A DNA stretch of 64,000 bases from Hysterangium stoloniferum (Eukaryota; Basidiomycota; Agaricomycetes; Hysterangiales; Hysterangiaceae). How positions within the stretch are numbered: position 1 is the first letter of the stretch; every line of letters starts with the position of its first letter. The stretch is from assembly GCA_015178975.1 (NCBI GenBank), contig WHVD01000136.1, positions 124,001-188,000 on the forward strand, written 5' to 3'. Below the pieces are notes generated by a model. It was given only the letters and a program-made list of their open reading frames with translations. It was not told the DNA's origin and did no database searches. Positions 24,928 to 32,964 of this stretch are shown piece by piece. A program made the translations under genes and the position numbers.

Positions 24928-25847
24928 TTAGTATTTAGTATGGCCCCCCTTTGCTCTAATCACTGCTGCAAGTCTTCTAGGCATACTCTCAAAAAGCTTC
25001 TGACACTCCTCCTTTGGAATCTCTTCCCACACCTTCTGCACCCTCTCCCACAGTTCATGAACACTATTTGCAGGCTGTTCATACTCCCCCAGCTTCTTTT
25101 TGACATGATTCCACAGATGTTCAATAGGATTCATGTCAGGAGATTGTGCAGGCCACTTGAGGACTGTAACATCATGGTCAGTGAACCATTTCTGGGCCAT
25201 TTTGCTGGTGTGTTTGGGGTCATTGTCTTGTTGAAACACAATATCAGCCACTGTTTTGTTGTAATATTTGAGGTTTTGCTGGTGTTCATCATCCAGGATC
25301 TCCACATAAAGCTCAGCATCCATCCTCCCATCAATTTTGGTTGCAAACCCAACCCCATCCCAGCCCATGCATCCCCACATCATCAGGTTTCCTCCTCCAA
25401 ACTTGACTGTTCCCTCTACTAACCTATCATTTAACCCCTCACCCACATTTTTCCACACATTTTTCCTTCCATCTGATCCCAGCCTATTAATCTTAGTCTC
25501 ATCAGACCATATGACCCTCTTCCAGTCCTCCAGGGTCCATTCCAAATGCCTTTCTGCAAACTCCAATTGAGATTTCCAACGATGAGGTTTGAGAAGTGGC
25601 CTTTTTCTCTTTACCACAGCCCTCATGCCTATGGTTTTGAGGTGGCGATGCACTGTTTGTGAAGTAATAGGAGTGTTGATGATGTCTATAAGTTTCTCAT
25701 TTGCCTGTGTGGCATTATCAACCTTCCCCATGCAAATTATTCTTCTAGCATAGGCAATATTGGCTGTGGTAAGCTTTGTAGGACAGCCACCAGAGCATTT
25801 GGGGAGGTCAGGGCAATGCTCAGAGCAAATACAACTGATGGTGGCAT
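24928..25847 (-). pseudogene. Tc1-like transposase (DD34E), split by an LTR
   Basis: The open frame 24928-25731 carries the catalytic domain: first Asp in VIWSDETKIN, second in FQQDNDPKHTS, Glu in NPIEHLW. There are 34 residues between the last two, the Tc1 spacing. The paired-like part continues in frame to the LTR border (CPDLPKCSGGCPTKL), and the N-terminal helix region lies beyond the LTR at about 28224-28310 (MKKLSSSQIQHV). At the junction the two parts are out of frame by more than the target duplication explains, so an indel predates or accompanies the insertion. The catalytic half looks unusually well preserved. Confidence 0.88.
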
Positions 25848-28218
25848 TGTCATGTATTTTAAAAGGTTTTTCTATTTTTTACAATTTCCCCAAAACGAAA
25901 TTCTTAACAAAAGCTTCTAAATGTACTTATATCGCGATCATAAAAATTGTACAATATTCTCTTAATTTATATTGAATTTATGCAATTTATTTTGCATTTT
26001 TATCTTATAAATTGAGGGAGCTACGAAATTTCTACTTTTTATTCTTTTTTAACTATATATCTTCAAACCGGCCACCTGGCGCTTATTATATAATGCGCGG
26101 GAATACTCGTCACAACAAGTGACCTGTCGTCACAACAAGTGACCGGACGTCACAACAAAGTGACCGGCCGTCACGACGAGTGACCATCGTCACAACGAGT
26201 GACAGTCACAAGAGCGCGCGACAGTCACAAGGGCGCGCGACAGTCACAAGGGCGCGCGACAGTCACAAGGGCGCGCGACAGTCACAAGGGCGCGCGACAG
26301 TCACAAGGGCGCGCGACAGTCACAAGGGCGCGCGACAGTCACAAGGGCGCGCGACAGTCACAAGGGCGCGCGACAGTCACAAGGGCGCGCGACAGTCACA
26401 AGGGCGCGCGACAGTCACAAGGGCGCGCGACAGTCACAAGGGCGCGCGACAGTCACAAGGGCGCGCGACAGTCACAAGGGCGCGCGACAGTCACAAGGGC
26501 GCGCGACAGTCACAAGGGCGCGCGACAGTCACAAGGGCGCGCGACAGTCACAAGGGCGCGCGACAGTCACAAGGGCGCGCGACAGTCACAAGGGCGCGCG
26601 ACAGTCACAAGGGCGCGCGACAGTCACAAGGGCGCGCGACAGTCACAAGGGCGCGCGACAGTCACAAGGGCGCGCGACAGTCACAAGGGCGCGCGACAGT
26701 CACAAGGGCGCGCGACAGTCACAAGGGCGCGCGACAGTCACAAGGGCGCGCGACAGTCACAAGGGCGCGCGACAGTCACAAGGGCGCGCGACAGTCACAA
26801 GGGCGCGCGACAGTCACAAGGGCGCGCGACAGTCACAAGGGCGCGCGACAGTCACAAGGGCGCGCGACAGTCACAAGGGCGCGCGACAGTCACAAGGGCG
26901 CGCGACAGTCACAAGGGCGCGCGACAGTCACAAGGGCGCGCGACAGTCACAAGGGCGCGCGACAGTCACAAGGGCGCGCGACAGTCACAAAAGGCGCGCG
27001 ACAGTCACAAGGCGCGACAGGTGTCACACGCGCACTAGCGCGGGAATATTATGTCATACATTATGTCATTTGGGAATATTAAGTCATATGTTATGTCATC
27101 TGGGAATATTATGTCATACATTATGTCATCATATATGCTACAGTAGAGAATGGCAGAAATGTCTAAAACATTCCAAGTAAAATAGCTAAAATAGGATAGA
27201 AATAAAGTTCAATATGTCTCTAAATGTCTCACATCTCAGTGTATATAAGGAGCTCTGCTCCAGCCATGAAATACAACCAATCTTATCAACCAATTTAACA
27301 CCACATCTGTGTGTCACTGCAGCTAGCAGTATATTGCCACCTCTTAGTTGAGCATCTGGCACCTAGGATTCCCTGTCACCTCTTGTTGAGTAATTTGACA
27401 GTAATTCTACCAATCAGGATTCCCTGCCACCTCTTGTTGAGTAATTTGGCATTAATCCTTTGTACCACAGTCACCTCTTGTTGAGTAATTTGACTGCTTG
27501 TTACATATCTTGTTATTTGTAGTTTAAGACTTCAGTCACCTCTTGTTGAGTAATTTGACTGATTATTACATTGCTAATAATCCTTGTTACATTTCTTGTT
27601 ATTTGTAATCTAAAAACTTCAGTCACCTCTTGTTGAGTAATTTGACTGATTATTATATTACAAATAATCCCTGTTCCCTTGCTCATTTATTGTGAATCAG
27701 TAAAGCATATTCACATAAATAAATACTGAGAATATCCTTGCAAGATCCTAAGACTACATTAAGATCCTGATAAGTTAGTATCACAGTAGACCCTGTAGGT
27801 TAGTGTAAATAAAGCATATATTAGCCAAATAGTGTTTTATTCTATATCTAATCTTTTGACCCGTTTATAAATATTTTTACTGTTTGACAAATAGTATAAA
27901 ATATATATAAACTAGCTAGCATTGAAGTTAAATCTAGCTTTGGAATCAGTAAATTGTTATTCTTATTTTAGTAGTTGTTATCACAGAAAAAGAACAAGCT
28001 TGCACAAGCAGCTCTCAAAACCTTCTTTGCGAAGTAGGGTGCATATATTCAAGTAAACTCTTGACTTCAGGGGTTCTAAGTCTATTTAGGCTGCCACTGA
28101 TTAATATCAAATACTTAAATTATTTTACCTTGTAGTGAATTGAGTATTTGCACACTTTGATAGAGCATTGGACTCCTTTTTCCAGAAAATAATATTATAA
28201 TAAGGCTAATACATTACA
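25848..28218 (+). mobile_element. 2.37-kb solo LTR carrying a satellite array
   Basis: Starts TGTCATGTATTTT and ends TAATACATTACA, with a perfect GGCAT target duplication at 25843-25847 and 28219-28223. It contains an AT-rich 5' part, a 19-bp CpG-rich satellite (about 26202-27018), a TATA box in GTGTATATAAGG (27240-27250), and a 3' half in which CACCTCTTGTTGAGTAATTTG recurs several times between 27340 and 27660. Orientation is taken from the TATA box. A second, diverged copy lies at 61789-63962. No internal coding sequence is present. Confidence 0.85.
26202..27018 (+). repeat. 19-bp tandem satellite, about 42 copies
   Basis: The unit is CACAAGGGCGCGCGACAGT. Nearly all copies are identical; the first has AGAGCG and the last two have small indels. 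The unit contains four CpGs. Because 19 is not a multiple of 3 and the unit has no stop in any plus frame, it produces a 300-codon open frame that I regard as an artefact. The homogeneity suggests recent expansion. Confidence 0.95.
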
Positions 28219-28566
28219 GGCATGCTGAGATGAGTTTGGTAACATATTTGAGCTCCAGAAATGCCAGAGTCAAATAGAGTAAGAACATGTTGGATTTGGC
28301 TGGAGGAGAGCTTTTTCATTGTGAGTAGGGTGATTGTGGGATTCCAACTGGTTGCTATCATCTTATATACATTGAGGAAGAGTGGTCACATGACTTTGTT
28401 GAACTTTATAAACAAATTCATGTGACTAGGACCCATTTTGAACTTTAAAAATGTGTGCAACAAAACCCTTACAATGAGCTATTGGTTTGTGTGATGTGGA
28501 CTTACCAAATAAGGATGTGGTGCCTTGTGGCTGTGCATTTCTGGAAGGTATGATGTTGAAGTATAT

Positions 28567-28994
28567 CCACCATCGTCTTGCTGTATGGACATCGACAAAT
28601 CCGATCCAGCAAGGAAACTTGCTGGCCTCGGTACTCGCTCCCAACCGTATACTACCCACCACTGGGTCACCAAGATTCTCAGAGTTCGATGTATACGTAG
28701 GTCAGCACGAATTGACTATCTTATCACTCCCTTTGGACCAGGCTCAGTAGTAGACTCCTAATCAGTAATTCTGGATGGGCGAAACGGTCGGGGTAGCGGT
28801 ATCCCCCTGATGAGAGCTCTTGTCGGCTTGAAACCGTTACTATCCCATTTCCCCTAGCCACCCTCTACACTAGCTGACAAAGTTCTATCTTCGGAGACAA
28901 CTGTTTGCGGCGAGTGATAAGGTGGTGGTCCGCCCAGCGGCGCTCTGGTGGATGCTGGTGACCATTGTGTTGTCATGGTCACCTGGCTAATTCC
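28567..28994. mobile_element. 428-bp structured insertion in the Tc1 arm
   Basis: Defined by comparing the two Tc1 arms: this block is absent from the left arm. It is GC-richer than its surroundings. It holds a perfect 8-bp hairpin with a GAAA tetraloop (28606-28625), a hammerhead ribozyme motif (about 28771-28848) and a second perfect 8-bp hairpin (28957-28983, stem GGTGACCA/TGGTCACC). No ORF longer than about 60 codons within it looks coding. Exact borders and any target duplication are uncertain by a few bases. Small size plus a ribozyme suggests a non-autonomous RNA-borne element. Confidence 0.65.
28771..28848 (+). ncRNA. Type III hammerhead ribozyme (predicted)
   Basis: All core elements are in the right order. 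Cleavage triplet GTC is at 28787-28789. Stem I is closed by GGGG (28790-28793) and CCCC (28803-28806). CTGATGA is at 28807-28813. Stem II is GAGC (28814-28817) with GCTT (28826-28829), and GAAA is at 28830-28833. Stem III pairs AACGGT (28783-28788) with ACCGTT (28833-28838), then ATGGG (28775-28779) with CCCAT (28844-28848) across an internal loop. The core A15.1-U16.1 and C15.2-G16.2 pairs are present. The one weak pair, G-U at the base of stem II, would be G-C before a CpG deamination (TCGAAA to TTGAAA). Predicted cut: between 28789 and 28790. Confidence 0.75.
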
Positions 28995-29090
28995 ATAATA
29001 TTTTCGGCATTTTACAGAATTTACCTCTGGAGGAATAGCCATGTCTTTCAAAAAGTACAAAACATTGTAAGGGTTTTGTTGCCTACTGTA

Positions 29091-30010
29091 TGTATGCAGA
29101 TTCTAGGTTATGCCACATGTTGGGCCAGTAGTAGGAATATCAGAGTGACTCATAGCTCTTGTCAAAGCCAAAGTGGCCTAAGATGTCATTTGTAAGGTGA
29201 TAGAACATTTTATGGACAGTGGCATCCTGAGGGATGACAAGTTGGCATCCCACATAAAGTAGTCCTCATTTCTTCCTGGCACCCTCAATACTGCTGGCAG
29301 CAATGTCTTTCTCCAGCTGCCTATGGAAATTATCAGTAAGGTAAACTTGATGGATCTGGTCCAGGAGTGAGGGGTCAGTAGTGATACTGAGGGTACCACC
29401 CATTAACTTCTTTGGTGGGGAATGGGTGTAAGCAACTATGCATGCAGCCTGCACCGCATCAGGCTGACCATTGGACATGCACAGCAAGGCATCAGCAACA
29501 CTGTTTTCCTCACCACAGATGTAGATAGTATCAAAATCAAAATTGGCAAGATACATGGACAAGCACATTTGATGGCAAGACACATCTTTCTGGGACTGGA
29601 AATATGGTAGCATCTGGTGGTCAGTGTGGATGTTGAAATGGCACCTGAGCAAGTTGGTGTACCATTTCTTGAGTACCCTGATGGTAGCTAAAAGTTCCTT
29701 CTCATGCACAGGATAGTTCCATTCAGCCTGGTTGAACTGGTAAGAATAATAAGCTACTGGTCATACTATAGCCCAATCCTTGCTGAAGCTGAGTACTGCA
29801 CCTGTGTGCCTGTCACTGTTATCCACAGTTATGAATATCTTGCTTGTGGAGTCATCATAATCAATCTCTCTCAGACAGTAAGCACTTGTTATGAGCTTTT
29901 TTATGGCATCAAAGGCATGCTGGTGCTCAATTGTCCAAGATGGGAACTGGTGGTCACATTCCTTCATGGTGAGAGGGGTGAGGTCACTGGTATGTTCTGC
30001 CAGTGCAGGG
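29091..30010 (-). pseudogene. Gypsy element 2: RNase H and integrase start
   Basis: Minus-strand frames encode a Ty3/Gypsy RNase H: FITVDNSDRHTGAVLSF, then HEKELLATIRVLKKW, NIHTDHQMLPYF, and EENSVADALLCMSNG. The integrase zinc finger follows (LTNDVIGHFG, YYWPNMW) down to the Tc1 insertion at TA 29089. Frameshifts separate the pieces. Together with 23795-24685 it forms one element cut in two. Confidence 0.8.
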
Positions 30011-30099
30011 AGGAATGTGGAAACATATCATATGAGTCCCAGAAAACCATGCGGGCTGTATTCTGCACCTTATGTATGTATACCTTCAACCTCTTTGCC

Positions 30100-30335
30100 A
30101 AAGCATTATACTGGATTATTGTGCACCACATTCCTGCTGCTCTTTGCCACTGTTTGGATGATTTCTTGCTGATCTTTCATCCAGGTACTTCACTGCTCAC
30201 TGCTCATGCCACCAATGACTGGTGTCAAGCCTTTGGACACCAACTTGGCCTCTCCTTTCAACATGAAAAAACCATTTGACCATGCACACAATTAGAATGT
30301 CTTGGCCTGGAACTTGAAAGATTGCAATGGGTGTC
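30100..30335 (+). pseudogene. Reverse transcriptase fragment, plus strand
   Basis: A plus-strand frame contains CHCLDDFLLIFHPG, then CQAFGHQLGLSFQHEKT and LECLGLELE. This is an (L)DD catalytic box followed by the LG..x..KT and FLGI-type segments of a reverse transcriptase. The layout resembles DIRS-type elements more than the Gypsy sequences around it, but the fragment is too short to classify. It is opposite in strand to Gypsy element 2. Confidence 0.5.
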
Positions 30336-31399
30336 AGTATTAGGGGAGAGAGAAGGAAGGGACCAGGAGAAAAAGATCAGGGAAGGGGAGAGGAGGCAGA
30401 GATGAGTGAGCTATGGACCAAGTGACTGGAGATATGTCATTGGGGCTACAGTGGGAAGACAGTGAGGGTAATCTCCTCACCAAGCCATGACCCTAAGTGG
30501 ATTTCTTTGTGGGACAAGAAGTAGCTCCATGTTCAGTGCTATCACACAGCCTGCACTTGTGGACATGGTAACACTTCTCTCATGAACATTTCTGGTAATT
30601 GAAGTCTAGGTAAGCCACATTTTTGGAAGACTCACTTCCAGCATAAGTTGCCATAGGTTTTTCAGGATGGAGATGGGGGTGACCAACAAAATATTTCCCT
30701 TGAAGATAAGAGTTGAGATCATCCCAATGGGAGAAATCACCCCAAGCCATTTCAGCCAAGCGTTTGGAATGAAATGTGAAGTGATAATTCAGGAGAGCCG
30801 TTCAATCATATTCCCAATACCACAAGCAAATCAGGGACAGATAACTGGAAGTGCTGAGGATAAAATTTGTAATGGCAAGGGACAGAGGGCCTGAAAGCAC
30901 ATGGGTGTAAGTAACATGATTCAAAATTAGGAAAATCATTTGTGGACAATTGTTCAGCCTGCATGTAAATGCCATCTCAAAATTTGCAGGTAGGTTTTTG
31001 TGGCTTAGAATGAATGCATCCATCCAACTTTGCAAGTTGGTTAAGCCAAAAGGAGTGCCAAATGATTGCCAGCAGCATCATTTCTTTGATTTCAGGGAAA
31101 AGAGAGGTCAAGGAAGAATACCCAGTCAATCAATGGATTATAGCAGGTGAGTCAGTCATATCCAAGGACAACTGCACAACTCAAATCCAACTGTGTCACA
31201 TAAAATGTAAGCTGCTGAAGAGTTCCACATGGAAAAATGACCACAAGGTTGCAAATTTGTGTTATGACACTATTGCTAGTGCCATCAAAGAGTCAGAGGG
31301 GACTTGGTTGACTGATTGAGTCTTGAGTTTGTGAATGGTGAGGAAATCAGTGAATGGTCAATTTAGAGTCCACCAAGGCTCTAAACTTTGAAGGGGTGA
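30336..31399. other. Degenerate retroelement-like sequence, no gene
   Basis: Only short frames on both strands. Position between an RNase H region and a protease fragment plus LTR suggests decayed internal retroelement sequence. No specific motif can be supported. Confidence 0.35.
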
Positions 31400-31470
31400 G
31401 TGCCAAGGTCAAGAAAATGAAGAGCAAATTGGGGTTTGAAAGAGTAGATGCATTGAGCTGGAAGGCCATA
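31400..31470 (-). pseudogene. Retroviral-type protease fragment next to LTR G
   Basis: On the minus strand the sequence reads LNASTLSNPNLLF and FRALVDS, closely matching the region just before and at the DSG catalytic motif of the chromovirus at 32375-41277 (LNASALSNPDSLF, FRALIDSG). Gag is missing between it and the LTR, so the element suffered an internal deletion. Confidence 0.55.
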
Positions 31471-31518
31471 GTTATGTATGTAGAGGATAAAAGTTTATGA
31501 GCTTGAGTTCTAATATAC

Positions 31519-32260
31519 TGTTAAGATCTAAGCAAAGGGGTAAAAGGGTACCCTATGTTGGGGTTGATGATAGAGATCGTATTAGGCAGGCCTGACTCTA
31601 TAAAATGAGTGGAGACTGGCTTCAACTTACTGTATATGTTGCACTCTCATGTGAACTATTAAGGTGCTCTGGTATTTCAAACAGAGCAGATAGTACAATA
31701 AGAACTAAAGACAACACTTATGTACTCACTCAACCAGAGGGCTGAAATGCTAAGAGTCATGGGATAAAGAGTTGCAGCTTGCCAATGATGTCTTCAAGGG
31801 TATTAGAAAGGGAGTAAGGTGGCTAAAGACTAAATGAGGGTAATCTAAGTCAATATAAGAACTGAAGAATAGTAGCATACATGGTAGGAGCTTTATACAT
31901 ACATATGTAGGTGTAATGGATGAGCAGAGGTCCAATCAAGGAAGTGAGAAGTAGTGATGGATCAAAAGAGGCATGGAAAGGGGTAAGTATCAAACTACAA
32001 GTGAATGTGATGTGATTAGGGTATACTAAAGGCACGAGGTGGCAAGGTATTATTTACAGAATGGGTGATGGGAGGGCATCAGGACAGAGATGGAATGGGA
32101 TGACAAAAAGGGAAAGCTACAGTGAACCAAGTGTTGGGGCACTGCAGGTGGTGACTCCATGGTCAGGGGTACTGATAGTAGGACACCAGAGGGTAAGGAG
32201 GGTAAAACAAGGTTGCAGGGGGCCATTAGAGGCTTGATCTTTCTGAAAGTATTCCATTTA
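31519..32260 (-). mobile_element. LTR family G, minus orientation
   Basis: Read on the minus strand it ends in TCTTAACA at 31519, followed by GTATATTAGAACTC, which resembles the primer-binding site of the chromovirus 3 family. It is similar to the plus-strand fragment at 17286-17800 and to a fragment near 55530-55790. The upstream border (about 32260) is approximate. Confidence 0.55.
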
Positions 32261-32374
32261 TATTTCTAATCATTCAGGTACCATTCTTGAAGCAGTGCTC
32301 AATTCACCTGGTAGCTGGTATGATTTGCATGTTGCTTGTCAATTTATGAGCAATTTCAGGATAATACACCAGAC
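32261..32374 (+). pseudogene. Harbinger-type DDE nuclease remnant, left part
   Basis: Reads ILEAVLNSPGSWYDLHVA, the motif around the first conserved residues of PIF/Harbinger nucleases, then IYEQFQDNTPD after a one-base loss. The frame runs into the CAGAC target duplication and continues at 41278 beyond the chromovirus. Confidence 0.65.
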
Positions 32375-32939
32375 TGTTACGACCCATTCCTGGATGTTTC
32401 AATATCCGATTTCCGATCTCCAACTTCCGACTTCCGATCCCCGACTATGGAACATCATAGTTACCGTATCATCCGCATTCTTCCCTTGTTCCGCATTTGG
32501 TAATTTGTCTGTTGACAAGTATTCACTCATTTGTTTGTTGTATTCCCATTTCGGAATATTGTCTCCCTAATATGTCTTATTGTATTTCCGTTTCAAGAAC
32601 ACTTCCATTTCCGTCTTATTATGGTCTTAGTTTGTAGTACAATAATGAGTAGACTTATATTAGTTTCCGCGAATTTGTACTTTACCTTAGATCTGATATC
32701 GACTTAGTTTCTTATTCCTCCTCCCGTCTTTCTGTACGCTCGATATTCGGAACTCTTCGGAACTCTGAATATCCATATCTTCCGTTGTAAGTTTTACTTC
32801 CGAAATTAAGGACATTGAGCATTTGCATAGAGGCGCAGCACATAAGCTGAAGCCGACGTCTTGACCCTATCCACGAGTTTCCGACTTCCCGGTGACTTTC
32901 CAATAGTTCCGGAATAAGTTCCCGACACGGCACTTAACA
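32375..32939 (+). mobile_element. 5' LTR of chromovirus 3
   Basis: 565 bp, TGTTACGACC to GGCACTTAACA, flanked outside by CAGAC (32370-32374). A TATA-like TTATATTA at 32655-32662 is followed 34 bases later by the presumed transcript start at 32689, where the self-primer sequence begins. Differences from the 3' LTR are all transitions by my count of about 20. Confidence 0.93.
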
Positions 32940-32941
32940 GT

Positions 32942-32952
32942 ATATCAGATCT
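32942..32952 (+). other. Primer-binding site, probable self-priming
   Basis: ATATCAGATCT, three bases after the LTR, is exactly complementary to AGATCTGATAT at 32689-32699 inside the LTR. The latter would be the first 11 nt of the transcript. This is the arrangement known from yeast Tf1, which primes with its own RNA end rather than a tRNA. Confidence 0.65.
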
Positions 32953-32964
32953 CAACTCTGCGAC

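Larger units (their letters stand above)
24688..29088 (-). mobile_element. Tc1-like transposon inserted in Gypsy element 2
   Basis: Both ends read CAGTAGGCAACAAAACCC (one inverted) and are flanked by TA (24686-24687 and 29089-29090). Removing the element and one TA restores the integrase reading frame of the host Gypsy element. Its own size is about 1.6 kb once two later insertions are removed: the solo LTR at 25848-28218 and the 428-bp insertion at 28567-28994. Each end is a ~210-bp arm whose outer and inner borders carry the same motif in opposite orientation. Confidence 0.88.
28453..29088 (-). repeat. Right terminal arm of the Tc1-like element, interrupted
   Basis: Inverted copy of the left arm in two parts, 28453-28566 and 28995-29088. 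The break falls inside an AT-rich stretch (GAAGTATAT then ATAATATTTTC) and contains the 428-bp insertion with the hammerhead motif. The outer end is GCCTACTG followed by TA. Confidence 0.8.

Noticed and set aside
25480..25510. CTGATGAG hammerhead-like box on the minus strand
   Set aside because: It is the codons for the SDET catalytic motif of the Tc1 transposase; no GAAA box or stems follow. The same applies near 54698.
26202..27018. Possible CRISPR array
   Set aside because: Units are contiguous with no spacers, and the setting is a eukaryotic LTR.
26180..27082. 300-codon open frame over the 19-bp satellite
   Set aside because: The unit length is not a multiple of three and lacks stops in all plus frames, so the frame is open by construction. 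It is not evidence of a repeat protein.
28525..28761. Plus-strand 78-codon ORF across the Tc1 arm and the 428-bp insertion
   Set aside because: It spans an insertion junction, so it cannot be an ancestral gene; the RNA structures explain the block better.
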